From JAFGAV01 sp041479055 (GTDB lineage Bacteria; Acidobacteriota; Aminicenantia; Aminicenantales; JAFGAV01), in the NCBI GenBank assembly GCA_963702835.1, contig OY969762.1, positions 1,116,001-1,180,000 of the forward strand: a stretch of DNA of 64,000 bases, given 5' to 3'. Below are positions 15,681 through 25,700 of the stretch, piece after piece. Position numbers and translations under genes: made by a program. The notes beneath the pieces are model-generated. The model had not been told where the DNA came from, did no database searches, and was given only the letters and a program-made list of their open reading frames with translations. Numbering within the stretch: position 1 is the first letter of the stretch; each line of letters opens with the position of its first letter.

Positions 15681-17455
15681 GAATTTCCCTGCCGGGGGAT
15701 GAATAGGACATAATCCGGCAGACGGACGACGTGGAAGCGGATGTGACGGCCAAGCAGGGTCTGCCGAACTATTTCCTCGGCGCCGAAAGTCGCTCTCTTA
15801 TGCCAAGGCCGGGTCGGATAATTGCGGGAATAGAACAGATAGGCTTTTTTCTGCGGAGGCAGGGCATCTACTCTTCGCTCCATATCCCGATAGAACAAAT
15901 GAAGGCTCAGCGGCCCGATTGTATCGGACACGGCGATCCTCCGGCCCGAAAGATAATAGATAGGGTAAGCCAGTATGAAATCGGTCTCCACTGCCTTTAC
16001 CCGGTTCAGCCGGAGCGTGGTCATCAATTGCTCGTAAGACAATTGCTTGGCGGCGGCCATGCGGAGGAAGGTGTGATAATGCGGAACAGCCAGGGCGGCC
16101 AGGAGGGCGGCCGAGGCTATGATTTTGGCCAGCCTGTATTTTCTGGGCCGAAGAAGGGCGGAAAAGACGAAGAAATAGCTTAACACCAGGGCTATGATCA
16201 GGTCGAAGTTATGTCTTGGCTCCTGGCGCGGTGTTTGGAGAAGTGCTGTCCGGGCCAAAAAACCGGCCAGGAGAAATAGGGTGAAAAGGTAGACCCAGGA
16301 ATGTCCTGTCTCGGATTCTTTCTTCAGCACGAGCCGGGCCAGCCGGATTAAGGCCAGGCCGCAGCCCAGGACAAGAACGACCGCCGACAGATAGATCACC
16401 GTTCTGTTCAGGATGATTAAGACCTGCCGGCTGTTCCTCTCTCCAAAGAAATCAACCAAATAAGAAAATTCGAAGGAAAAAACATTCTGGAAAATCTGCC
16501 AGATATTTTTCAACAAGCCGGCCGCCCACGTTCCCAGGGCCGGAAAGTGTTTCATGATGCCTACCTCTTCCCAGGCGCCGGTCACCTTCGGCTTGGGATA
16601 GAAGGCCAGATAATACATCCAGTGCCACAGGCCGGCCGCCGCGCCGGCCACCGTCCAGAGGAGGGTTTTCCCCAAGGCCTTGGCCCGCAGGGCGGGCCAG
16701 ACCATAGCGGCCAAAAAACTCAGGGCAAAGAAGACGGCCAGGGGATGAATATAGATGGAGAAAAAAATGAAAAACGCGCCAAGGAACAGCCGAAGGGAGC
16801 GGCCATCAGCGGCTTGAAAAAGATACACCCCCAGCCAGAAGAAGAGGAGCATTTCCAGGTAAGGAGCGCCCCGCAGATAGAGAGAATAGTCCCAGACTGT
16901 TTCGATAAAAGCAAAGTTCAGAGCTAGCAGCAGCCACAAGGCGGATTTTTCAATAAGCGGCTTGATGATTTCATAAAGGAGAATAAGCAGCAAGGCAAAA
17001 AGGACGGTCTGCAGGAGGACGATAAGGAGATAATGCGGGCCGAAAACTTCCCAAAGATAGGACACCCACAGGTATTTGACCGTTCCCTGGTGGGTTAAGG
17101 CCTCCTGGAGGAAAAACGGCGCCTGCCGGGTGTCCATGATCTGCAGAGACTGGAGAGCTTCGACGGCATTGTCCGATGTGGAAATCAGGCCGGAGGGGTG
17201 CACATAAAACGGAAGGCGCACGGCGAAAACAATCACCAGGAGAAGGAGGAGAGCTTTTTGCCTTAGGACCGCCCGGACGGCCAGCCCTATCAGCATCAAC
17301 ACCAACGCCCCAAACAGAATTCCCAGAATGAAGTAAAGGGCCCGGACCCTGGTCACCAGGAAAACCTGAAAAAGGATAAGATGGACGGCCAGCAGCCCGG
17401 CCAGAGCTTCCGGCCTCAGGATCCGGCCCAGGCCTCCTTTCAGCACTCTCCTCAC
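15677..17455 (-). CDS. PMT-like integral membrane glycosyltransferase (paralog B)
   Basis: A 592-residue protein with at least 10 membrane helices. It is a paralog of the gene at 11810-13600. Both share the loop TSDNA(V/I)EALQ, then FAFIE-x3-DYSL-x-(L/I)RG, then YLEML, and a C-terminal domain with YYLSGRRIAVS and HLFYRDM. The pattern fits GT-C enzymes that use a polyprenyl-phosphate sugar donor on the outer face of the cytoplasmic membrane. It starts with GTG at 17455 behind GGAGG and is the first gene of the minus-strand half of the glycosylation locus. Confidence 0.75.
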   Translation of the reverse strand: MRRVLKGGLGRILRPEALAGLLAVHLILFQVFLVTRVRALYFILGILFGALVLMLIGLAVRAVLRQKALLLLLVIVFAVRLPFYVHPSGLISTSDNAVEALQSLQIMDTRQAPFFLQEALTHQGTVKYLWVSYLWEVFGPHYLLIVLLQTVLFALLLILLYEIIKPLIEKSALWLLLALNFAFIETVWDYSLYLRGAPYLEMLLFFWLGVYLFQAADGRSLRLFLGAFFIFFSIYIHPLAVFFALSFLAAMVWPALRAKALGKTLLWTVAGAAAGLWHWMYYLAFYPKPKVTGAWEEVGIMKHFPALGTWAAGLLKNIWQIFQNVFSFEFSYLVDFFGERNSRQVLIILNRTVIYLSAVVLVLGCGLALIRLARLVLKKESETGHSWVYLFTLFLLAGFLARTALLQTPRQEPRHNFDLIIALVLSYFFVFSALLRPRKYRLAKIIASAALLAALAVPHYHTFLRMAAAKQLSYEQLMTTLRLNRVKAVETDFILAYPIYYLSGRRIAVSDTIGPLSLHLFYRDMERRVDALPPQKKAYLFYSRNYPTRPWHKRATFGAEEIVRQTLLGRHIRFHVVRLPDYVLFIPRQGNS

Positions 17456-17476
17456 AGCGCCTCCTCAAATTAATCC

Positions 17477-17505
17477 ATTTTATTCATCTCCCCCGCTCAA
17501 GTAAA
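17477..17505 (-). promoter_or_regulatory. Promoter for minus-strand glycosylation genes
   Basis: On the minus strand TTTACT (17505-17500), a 17-base spacer and TAAAAT (17482-17477), then a leader with GGAGG before GTG 17455. The two hexamers are identical to those before the HAD gene at 32403. Confidence 0.55.
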
Positions 17506-17542
17506 GCTTGTCTCCAAATCGGATAGTATCTCCAAATCGTCC

Positions 17543-17571
17543 TTGAAGCGCCGGTTGATTCTCATTATGAT
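17543..17571 (+). promoter_or_regulatory. Promoter for leaderless SGNH-hydrolase mRNA
   Basis: TTGAAG (17543-17548), a 17-base spacer and TATGAT (17566-17571), then 7 bases to the ATG at 17579. Transcription should begin at or next to the A of the start codon. Confidence 0.5.
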
Positions 17572-17578
17572 GTTAGGC

Positions 17579-18259
17579 ATGAAAAAGCCCAGGCTGATGA
17601 CGATTCTTTTCCTGGGCTTCGGCCTTTGGCTTTGGGCCGGCCAGCCGGAGAAGCCGCCCCTAATCATCTGCTGCGCCGGAGACAGCCTGATGCGGCCCAT
17701 GCCGGCCTATTTCCGACAGCTCCTGCCCTCCCTCGCCCCGAAGTTCATCCTTCAAGAATGGGCTCAGGGCGGGCTCAACTCGGTGACTTACCAGGGTTTT
17801 TATCGCCAGCAGGCCGGACCATGGCGCCGGGTCACTCCGGATATCATCCTCCTCCAGCTCGGCACCAATGATGTTGTTCCTGTCCTGGAGGGTCGCGCCA
17901 CTATTGAAGATTTCAAAATCAATATGACCGCCATCATCCGGGAATTCCAGGCCTATCGCAATGCCGCGGGGCAGAATCCATATATTCTGGTGGCCACCAT
18001 CCCCCTTTTTTCCGACGACCCGGCCAACCAAAACAAAAACCGCTTGGTCAAGGAGGCCGTCAACCCAGCCCTTCGGGAAGTCGTTGAAAAAACGGGGGTG
18101 CGCCTGGTGGACAATTTCTCAATCCTGGAGGGCAGGCCGGAGCTTTACGATCCCGACGGCGTTCATCCTAACCCAGGAGGGGAAGCTGCCCTGGCCGCCA
18201 ACTGGATCCAGGCTGTCCGGGCCTGCCTTCGGATCGGGATTGACAGAGAGGTGCCATGA
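17579..18259 (+). CDS. SGNH/GDSL hydrolase, exported
   Basis: A 226-residue protein beginning with a signal peptide (MKKPRLMTILFLGFGLWLWAG). The four SGNH blocks are visible: the nucleophile Ser in CCAGDSLMRP, the Gly in QGGLNSV, GTND in LQLGTNDVVP and the catalytic Asp-x-x-His in DPDGVHPNPGG. Such enzymes hydrolyse esters, often acetyl groups on surface polysaccharides. I prefer the ATG at 17579 over starts at 17543 and 17567, because the promoter would place those upstream of transcription. It overlaps the epimerase gene by 4 bases, which ties it to the sugar locus. Confidence 0.88.
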   Translation: MKKPRLMTILFLGFGLWLWAGQPEKPPLIICCAGDSLMRPMPAYFRQLLPSLAPKFILQEWAQGGLNSVTYQGFYRQQAGPWRRVTPDIILLQLGTNDVVPVLEGRATIEDFKINMTAIIREFQAYRNAAGQNPYILVATIPLFSDDPANQNKNRLVKEAVNPALREVVEKTGVRLVDNFSILEGRPELYDPDGVHPNPGGEAALAANWIQAVRACLRIGIDREVP

Positions 18260-19230
18260 AAAAAGTATTAATCACGGGAGGGGCCGGGTTCATCGGCTCC
18301 CATATGGCCGAAGAGCTGATCCGGAAAGGTTGTGAGGTTTCTGTCCTGGACGACTTGTCCACGGGCAGTCTGCAGAATATTCTGCATCTTAAAGACAGCT
18401 CCTCCTTCCACTTCACCCACGGCTCGATCCTGGACAAGGCCAAGGTCAAAGAGCTGGTAGCTGCCAGCGACGAAGTCTATCATTTAGCCGGCGTGGTGGG
18501 CGTCAAGCTGGTCATGGAGAATCCTATCCGGACCGCCACCGTCAACGTCGAGGGCACGGAGAATGTCCTGGAGGCCTGCTTGGAGTACGCCCGCAAGGTC
18601 CTTATGGCCTCGACCTCTGAAGTTTACGGCCGGACCATCAGCCCCACAACCAAAAAGTTCAACGAAGCCAATGATCTGTCGTTCGGAACGTCCCTGCGTT
18701 GGATCTATGCCTGCTCCAAAGCACTGGATGAATACCTGGCCCTGTCCCATGCCAGGGAAAGCGGCCTGCCGGTAGTTATTGTCCGCATTTTCAATGCGGT
18801 CGGGCCGCGCCAGTCGGGAGCTTACGGGATGGTCATCCCCCGTCTCATCCAACAGGCCCTGGCCGGCCAAAACATGACTGTATACGGCGACGGCCAGCAG
18901 ACACGAAGCTTCCTGTGGGTCAAGGACACGATCACCGTCTTCCAGCAGTTGATGGCCGAGCCGGCCGCCATCGGCCAAACCTTCAACATCGGCAGCGAAG
19001 AGGAGGTCAGCATCAACGCCCTGGCCGAGCTGATCAAAAGCCTCTCCGGCTCGGCCTCCGCCATCGTCCATATCCCCTACGAACAGGCTTATGGAAATGA
19101 TTTTGAGGATATCCGCCACCGGGTCCCGGATACATCCAAAGTCAAGTCCCTGGTCGCTTTCAAACCGAGCATGACCATCCGCCAGATCATCGAGCATCTT
19201 CTCCGGCCGCAGAAGAATCCCCAGCCCTAA
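18256..19230 (+). CDS. NAD-dependent nucleotide-sugar epimerase/dehydratase
   Basis: A 324-residue short-chain-type epimerase. The NAD fold opens with ITGGAGFIGSHMAEEL, the catalytic Tyr-x-x-x-Lys is in YACSKALDEY, and the Ser/Thr of the triad is in ASTSEVYG. The C-terminal half has the sugar-nucleotide binding pattern YGDGQQTRSFLWVKDT. It probably makes an altered nucleotide sugar (UDP-glucose 4-epimerase or UDP-glucuronate decarboxylase type) for the adjacent glycosyltransferases. The substrate is not determined. It directly abuts the GT2 gene that follows. Confidence 0.9.
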   Translation: MKKVLITGGAGFIGSHMAEELIRKGCEVSVLDDLSTGSLQNILHLKDSSSFHFTHGSILDKAKVKELVAASDEVYHLAGVVGVKLVMENPIRTATVNVEGTENVLEACLEYARKVLMASTSEVYGRTISPTTKKFNEANDLSFGTSLRWIYACSKALDEYLALSHARESGLPVVIVRIFNAVGPRQSGAYGMVIPRLIQQALAGQNMTVYGDGQQTRSFLWVKDTITVFQQLMAEPAAIGQTFNIGSEEEVSINALAELIKSLSGSASAIVHIPYEQAYGNDFEDIRHRVPDTSKVKSLVAFKPSMTIRQIIEHLLRPQKNPQP

Positions 19231-19977
19231 ATGTCCAGGCCGCGCCTCAGCATCGTCATCCCCTGCTATAACGAGGAAAAACGCCTGGAGCCCACCCTGT
19301 CCCAATCTCTAGCCGCCATGCGGAAGAGTTTTGGCCAGCCGTTCGAAGTGATTTTTGTGGATGACGGTTCAACGGACGGAACCAAGGACATCCTCAAGGC
19401 CGCCGGCCGGGCGTTCCGTCCCCTGCCCATGGTGACCCTCTCCTATGCTCCCAACCGGGGGAAGGGATATGCCGTCCGCACCGGCGTCCTGGCCGCCCGC
19501 GGGGACAAGGTCGTGGTCATGGACGCCGATTTCTCGATCGAGCTGGAGGAAACACCAAGGTTCTTGGAAAAGCTGGACCAGGCGGAGGTGGCCATCGGCA
19601 CCAAAAAGCATGCCCAGACCCAGAGCCTGCGCCGTCAAAACTTTACCCGGCGATTCCTGGGCAAAGGCTTCACCGTGTTGACCGATTGGCTGCTGGGCTT
19701 GCGCTACACCGACATCACCTGCGGGATGAAGGGATATCAGGCCGCCGCCGGTAAGGATATTTTCCGCCGACAGCGCCTGGAGCGATGGTCTTATGACGCT
19801 GAAAGCCTGTTCCTGGCCCGGCGTCTCGGCTACCGAGTGGTCGAAATCCCCATCCGCTGGCACCATGTCGAGGGCAGCAAGGTCTCCGCCGCACTCAACG
19901 TCGCCCAGTCTTTCCGCGATTTGCTGCTCATCCGCTTCAACGCTCTTATCGGCCGCTATTCCCGTCCATCTTTCTAA
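19231..19977 (+). CDS. Dolichyl-phosphate glucosyltransferase-like GT2 enzyme
   Basis: A 248-residue GT2 protein starting at the base after the epimerase stop. Motifs: SIVIPCYNEEKRL, FVDDGSTDGT, the metal-binding DAD in VVVMDADFS, and RFLGKGFTVLTDWLLGL followed by DITCGMKGY, a pattern of dolichyl-phosphate beta-glucosyltransferases. It should transfer a sugar from a nucleotide donor to a polyprenyl phosphate at the cytoplasmic face, making donors for the PMT-like enzymes on the other strand. The intact tail after GYRVVEIP here is what the homolog at 13601-14307 loses by frameshift. Its last 32 bases overlap the convergent serine hydrolase gene. Confidence 0.88.
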   Translation: MSRPRLSIVIPCYNEEKRLEPTLSQSLAAMRKSFGQPFEVIFVDDGSTDGTKDILKAAGRAFRPLPMVTLSYAPNRGKGYAVRTGVLAARGDKVVVMDADFSIELEETPRFLEKLDQAEVAIGTKKHAQTQSLRRQNFTRRFLGKGFTVLTDWLLGLRYTDITCGMKGYQAAAGKDIFRRQRLERWSYDAESLFLARRLGYRVVEIPIRWHHVEGSKVSAALNVAQSFRDLLLIRFNALIGRYSRPSF

Positions 19978-21181
19978 GGAGGGCGGCCGCTACGACGTTG
20001 GCTAGCCGGCTGCGGAGGGCCACGATCGAGCCTTTGTCGTCCGGGTGGACACGGTTGGTCAAGAAGATCAGGAAGATATCGGTCTCCGGATCAATCCACA
20101 TGGAAGTGCCGGTATAGCCGGTATGTCCGAAAGAGCGCGGGCCGAACAGGTCGCCGCCATTGGTCGAATAATCGGAATCGAGGTCCCAGCCCAGGCCGTA
20201 TCCCGCAAAGGCCGCTTTGGGATAGACCTCGGTCATCCTCTCCACGGTCAAAGGGCTGAGTATCCTCTTTCCCTCGAATGTCCCCTTGTTGAGAATCATC
20301 TGACAGAAGACGGCCAGGTCGTCGGCCGTAGAAAAAAGGCCGGCGTTGCCCGAGACCCCGCCCTGCAGCCGGGCCAGCGGGTCGTGGACGATACCGCGCA
20401 ATGGGTTTCCGTCCAGGACCTGGGTGGGCACGCATTTGTCCTTGAACGCGGCGGGCGGATTATAGAAGGTATGCTCCAGGCGCAGGGGCCGGAAGATGTG
20501 CTCCGCGGCAAACTGGGCAATGGTCTGGCCGGTGATCTGGCGGATAATATGGGCCAGGGTGATATAGCCCAGGCAGGAATAATGAAAGGCCTTCCCGGGC
20601 GGGTCCGACTTCTTGAGCTTGGCGATAATGGCCACTAGGTCCGCGGTGGCGATGGACGGGCCCAACATTTTTTCCAGCTCGGCCGGGTCTGTGGAGGACA
20701 GGTAAGGCGGCAGGCCGGAGGTATGGGTCAGGAGATGCCAGAGCCGGGCATCCTCGCCGGGTTTCCCCGCTTCATCCAGGTAGGGCTCAAACTCGGGGAC
20801 ATAGTCCTTGACCCTCTCGGTCAGGCTGAGCCGTCCCTGCTCGGCCAGGATCATGATGGACGGGGCCGTGGCTACCGGCTTGGTCAGGGAAGCCAGGTCG
20901 AAAATCATATCTTCGGCCATGGGCAGGGCCTGGGGAACAACCTGGCTTGAACCGAACGCCCGTCGATAGACCACCTTCCCCTTCCGGCCGACAACCACCA
21001 CCGCACCCGGAATCTCGCCGCGCTGGATGGCTTCCTTGAGGATGACGTCGATCCTGTTGAGCTGATCTTGAGACATTCCGGACTCCGAGGCCTGGCCCGA
21101 GGGGAGGCGGGTTTTCTGGCAGGACATCCCCGCCAACAACAAGGCCAGAAGGATGAGGAATTGAGTTTTCGTTTTCAGCAT
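19946..21181 (-). CDS. Serine hydrolase, class C beta-lactamase family, probable lipoprotein
   Basis: A 411-residue protein. The N-terminus (LALLLAGMSCQKT) has a lipobox ending at Cys20, so it is probably a lipoprotein. The nucleophile motif Ser-x-x-Lys is in DLASLTKPVAT, the Tyr motif is in YSCLGYITL (YxN is common; here YSC), and HTGYTG stands at the third site. These are marks of class C beta-lactamase/D-aminopeptidase/esterase enzymes in the periplasm or on the outer membrane. The substrate may be peptidoglycan peptides or an ester. The change of Asn to Cys in the Tyr motif is seen in some esterase-like members. Confidence 0.88.
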   Translation of the reverse strand: MLKTKTQFLILLALLLAGMSCQKTRLPSGQASESGMSQDQLNRIDVILKEAIQRGEIPGAVVVVGRKGKVVYRRAFGSSQVVPQALPMAEDMIFDLASLTKPVATAPSIMILAEQGRLSLTERVKDYVPEFEPYLDEAGKPGEDARLWHLLTHTSGLPPYLSSTDPAELEKMLGPSIATADLVAIIAKLKKSDPPGKAFHYSCLGYITLAHIIRQITGQTIAQFAAEHIFRPLRLEHTFYNPPAAFKDKCVPTQVLDGNPLRGIVHDPLARLQGGVSGNAGLFSTADDLAVFCQMILNKGTFEGKRILSPLTVERMTEVYPKAAFAGYGLGWDLDSDYSTNGGDLFGPRSFGHTGYTGTSMWIDPETDIFLIFLTNRVHPDDKGSIVALRSRLANVVAAALLRKMDGNSGR

Positions 21182-21187
21182 GGCGGG

Positions 21188-22555
21188 CTACGGCTTAATG
21201 AGCAGGAATCTTTCCTGGCGGCCGTCAGCGAAGCGGCAGCCCTCCGCAGTAAAAACTGCCGTCTCTTCATAGGCGATACGGACGTCCCGGCCGCCCCATT
21301 CCGGGACAGCGGTCGTGCTGCTGAACTCGATGGCGTAAGCCGTGTCGGGATAAAGCGGATAGTTCATCCGGTCCAGGATCCCTTCCGGGGCGTCTCCTTT
21401 TGGCCTGGCGTCCATGGTGCAGCCGGCGCCATGTCCGTGGAAGCCCAGGGGGTGGGAGTAGATGAGCGGCCGCAGACCGGCCGCCTCGGCTTTGTTCATG
21501 GCCGATGTGACAATGTCCAGGCCGGTCCGGCCTGTCCGGAATTCGGCCATGAACAAATCGGCCACTTGGTTGGCCCGCCGCAGCGCTTCCTTCAAGCCTT
21601 CCGGCGCATCAACCTGGCCGGGCCGCAGGACATAAGCCTGCCACTGCATGTCCGTGCACAGGCGCAGATAGCGTAGGCCCACGTCGCAGTGCAGGAGGTC
21701 GCCCGGCCGGATGACCTTGCGGTCCTGGTCCTTAGCCCGTTCGGTTTCGGCCCTCTGGATGTCCACAGAAGGCTGGAACCATGTCTGCAGGCCCAGCTCC
21801 GTAATTCTCTGCCTAATCCACCACACCACATCGTCGGTGGTGGTGACCTCGGGGATGATGACTCGGTTGGATAAGAATTCGGCGATCAGGTCGTGGGCGA
21901 TCCCGGCTAGATGGCGATAAATGCCGATCTCCTGCGGGCTGCGCGTCTCGAGCCAGCCCAGGGCCAGCTTTTCGCCGGAGACAAATCGGGATGAAAGCTC
22001 CGGGCCCAAGGCCTTCTCCAGTTCGGCCGCCAGGACGGCGGTGAGGCCGTCGCCGAAAGCCCAATCCTTGGACCTATCAATGGCGATCTTTCGTGGGTTG
22101 AGCTTCTTAATGACCTCGGCCAAGTTGACCAACTGCGGCCTGGTCTTGTCCGGCCAGGCCGCCTGGTACAGCCCGTCCAGGCCGTAGAAGCCGCCGTTGA
22201 GCCTCTCCACACCTTTATCCCCTCCCCGGTCGTGGAAGATGAGGATGGAGGTCCGGCGGGCGGACATGATCGGTTCCGGCACCAGGGTCAGATAGACGGG
22301 GTCCTCATTGTATTCGCGGTTTATGACCAGCCACAGGTCGATCCCCTCGCGGCGCATAATTCGGGGCAAAATGTTGTCCAGCCGCCATTCCAGCCAGCGG
22401 TTGACCAACTCGGCCCGGGCCCTTTCCGGAAGAATGTTGTCGATATCTCGGGCTTCAAGCGCAGGGGGAGGCCCGGCCAGCATTTGAGCTGCCGGCATTA
22501 GACAAAGAAAGATCAATAATTGCAGGAATATCCGGGTCACGGAACGAGAAGACAT
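21188..22555 (-). CDS. M24-family aminopeptidase (Xaa-Pro type), exported
   Basis: A 455-residue protein with a signal peptide (FLQLLIFLCLMPAAQMLAG). The N-terminal creatinase-like domain spans about 30-210 and the pita-bread catalytic domain follows. Metal ligands are recognisable: two Asp in HCDVGLRYLRLCTDMQW, His in SHPLGFHGHG, and Glu in AIEFSS and in YEETAVFT. It should remove N-terminal residues next to proline from peptides outside the cytoplasm. I chose ATG 22555 for the AAGGAGG site five bases upstream; a longer reading adds only eight residues. It lies 6 bases upstream of the serine hydrolase gene, so the two form a unit. Confidence 0.88.
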   Translation of the reverse strand: MSSRSVTRIFLQLLIFLCLMPAAQMLAGPPPALEARDIDNILPERARAELVNRWLEWRLDNILPRIMRREGIDLWLVINREYNEDPVYLTLVPEPIMSARRTSILIFHDRGGDKGVERLNGGFYGLDGLYQAAWPDKTRPQLVNLAEVIKKLNPRKIAIDRSKDWAFGDGLTAVLAAELEKALGPELSSRFVSGEKLALGWLETRSPQEIGIYRHLAGIAHDLIAEFLSNRVIIPEVTTTDDVVWWIRQRITELGLQTWFQPSVDIQRAETERAKDQDRKVIRPGDLLHCDVGLRYLRLCTDMQWQAYVLRPGQVDAPEGLKEALRRANQVADLFMAEFRTGRTGLDIVTSAMNKAEAAGLRPLIYSHPLGFHGHGAGCTMDARPKGDAPEGILDRMNYPLYPDTAYAIEFSSTTAVPEWGGRDVRIAYEETAVFTAEGCRFADGRQERFLLIKP

Positions 22556-22577
22556 GGCTGCCTCCTTCTTGGCCGCC

Positions 22578-22607
22578 ATTCTAGAATAGGCCTGTGGAGC
22601 GAGTCAA
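22578..22607 (-). promoter_or_regulatory. Promoter for M24 peptidase-serine hydrolase unit
   Basis: On the minus strand TTGACT (22607-22602), an 18-base spacer and TAGAAT (22583-22578), followed by a 22-base leader containing AAGGAGG. Confidence 0.55.
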
Positions 22608-22732
22608 CCAGGCTGGCCCTGATAAGCCATAGGGTATATTCGCCTGCCGTCAACCGCTCAGGCCGGCGTCATCAGGATCTGCGGGGCCGGGCCAAGTGAA
22701 AGCGGAACAACAGGAGCTCTTAAAACAGCGCA

Positions 22733-25700
22733 CTAAAAGCCCGGTGTCAGAGTGAACTGGAAATACCACTTGGGGTCGGTCGGGTCGAGGCGACGGACAT
22801 AATGGACCCCGGCGATAATATAGTTGAAGAGGTTGACCCTCAAGCCCAGGCCTGCCGAGGACATGAGCTTGCGCTCCATATTTTTATCAGGATTTTTCTG
22901 AAACGGGGGGTGAGTGCTGTCCCAGGCTACGCCCGAGTCGAAGAAGGCATAGGCTTCCACCGGGAAGATTCCGTAGTAGCCCCGGCCCAAGCCCAGGAGT
23001 CCGAACAGAGGGAAGCGGAGCTCCAGGTTGGCCAGCAGCAGGCGGCTCCCGAACAGACGGTCCATGTTGAACTGATTGTTCTGGCCTTGGAAGGAATAGT
23101 AGTCGTAGCCGCGTAACAGGCTCTCATAGCCGATGTAGAGGGGCCACAGCCTCTCATCTTCGCCCCCTTTTCCGTAGCGGCCGTAGTGCATAAGGCGGAA
23201 GGCCAGGGTGAAGGGCCGAACGGGCACCACGTACTTCCGATAATCGGCCAGGACCTGGGTATAGTTCAGGCTGCCGGCATAAGGAGTAACATCCAGTCGG
23301 TAGCTCTGCCCCAACAGCGGGCTGGCCGCGCCGAAGATGGAGCTGTCATAGACCAGGGCCGCGCCGACGTAGCCGAACCACAGGCTGTCGGGGGCAGGCT
23401 GGTTTTCTCTATCACTAAACAGGAGAGTATTATCGATGAGCGAATAGGCCAGGGTATTGATTTCAGCGTTGAAGTCGATGTAGGACGCCCCCCCGCTGAA
23501 TTCAACCCGCTGGAATTGGCTGAAGGGATAGGAGATGAAGGCGCCCAGGTCGTAGTTGATCTGGCGGAATAAATATTCCTGCTCATAGTAGACCGGCTCT
23601 CCGCCAAATTCGCCGTAGCTATAGCCGTAGCTGCCGTAAACATAGGGGATGCGCTGGGCCACCGCGCCCCAGTTCCAGCGCGACTTGCTGTTCTGGTAGC
23701 CCACCAGGACGGCCGAATCGATCAGCCGGTTGCTCACCTGGAACATAGTAGCCAAATTGTGATAGCCCAACATGTCGCTCCAGAAAAAGGCCAAGCCCCC
23801 TCCCACGTAGGTCCCGAAGGGATCTGCGCCCACAGCCAACGACGGCTGGCTGACGTAGTCGAGCATCAGCTTGGAGCTGTAGGGTGAAACCTGGAAGGTG
23901 GAAGCTTCGGGCAGGCCGAAGAGCGGGTTCCTGATGAGCCCCAGGACTTCCGAACCCTGTCGGTCAGCCGGCGGCAGAACGGCCGGCGAAACCTTGCCCG
24001 TTGAGGCGGCCGGCGGATGGCCGGCCAGGATCTGGGTCGAGTCGATGGTGTAGATGCTGTAGTTCCCCTCTTCGTAAACGCTGTAGGCGACTTTGCCCGT
24101 TTGATCGGCTACGGACAGGGCCGGGCTGACGCCGGTGAGGCCGCTCACCCCGGTATACAGGTCGGTGACCTGGGACACGCGGCTGGAATCCAGGTCCAGC
24201 TTGTAGATATTCGTAATCCCGCTCTGGTCGGACAGGAAGAAAAGGCTGCGGGAATCGGGCGACCACTGCGGGTTGGTGCTTTTGGCGAACTTGAAGGTCT
24301 CCAGCGGCTTGATCTCGCCGGTGGCCGGGTTGATCAAGGCCAGTTGATAGGGGCCGATGCTCAACAGGGACATGTCCGTGTTGAACCTCTCCGTGGCAAA
24401 GGCGATCCAGCGTCCGTCGGGCGACCAGGACGGATGGATGTCTCCATAGACGTCATCGGTCAGCTTTCTCAGTTTCTCCGTATCGAAGTCATAGATGAAA
24501 AGATCGGTCACCCCCCCGGCCAGGGCGGAGAAGGCGACGGACTTGCCGTCGGGCGACCAGGTAGGGTTGAAGATTTCGCCCAGCTGGGGAAAGGAGATTT
24601 CCCGGATGACCTTGCGGCTGGCCGTGTCGAGCAGGGCCAGCAGGGGCTGTCCCTTGCTGACCGCTCCAAAAATAAAGGAAGTCCCGTCCGGCTTCCATGA
24701 GCCGGAGGAATAAATGAACTGCAAGCTCTGGAACTCGGGGTCGATGGCCGTCCTGGTCAGCTTCTGGGTCATCTTGCCCGTTTTGGCATCAGTGACGAAC
24801 ATCTCGATGGAGAAAATGTCCTTGGAAGACAGGAAAACGAATTGCTTTCCGTCGGGGCTGAGCGAGGGGGACACATTCAGCCCGATTTCCTCGCCCCCCT
24901 TGACCACCAGAGGGCCAAAATCCTTGGCCGGCTTGGCGGCTACGGCAACGGGCGCAAAGTCCTTTTCCAGGGCGGCATGCCAGTCAGTGGACAACTGCTT
25001 CAGGGAGACTCCCAGAACCCTTTCCATCGACTTCTCGAAATCTCCCCCCCGGCCGGCGTCCTTCAAGATGCGGGAAATGATCAGGTCGCCCCACCGGCCG
25101 CCGATGTAAGCCCACAAGGCTTGGCCGTAGCGGTAGGGAAAGTAGCGGGGGTTGGTGAGCTGCTTGACCGTGGGCATTTTCTTGCGCTGGACGGCGTCCC
25201 GCATCCACATAGCCGTGTGGGAATCCACCGGGCCGATGGACAAATATTCGGCCATGCCCTCGATGAACCACAGCGGCAGGCGGAGGGCGTTGGGCATGCC
25301 TGCCGCCAAGCCCGTATTGCCCTGCGAGGTGATGTCATACTGGAAAGCGTGAACCAGCTCGTGGCCGATGACATGATCGGTTTCGGCCAGGGTCCCGCCG
25401 ACGGGCAAAACGATGCGCCGTTTGAAGACCTCGGTGAACCCGCCCGTCCCCTCGGTCAAGGTGTCCTGGACGGTGGTGGTCTGCACGAAATGGGGATGGG
25501 AGGCATAGATGATAAGGGGCTGCCGCTTGCGCAGATCATGCCGCAGGATCCGGGCCAGGCGGTTGTACCAGCGCTCGGCCATCCGGGCGGCGATCTCTAC
25601 AGCTTTCTGTTCCTGGGCATAAAAATAGACATCAAAGTGATCCGTTTTCATGACCCGGAAATCAAACTTCTCATACTGGACCTTGTTCTGGCCGAAATAC

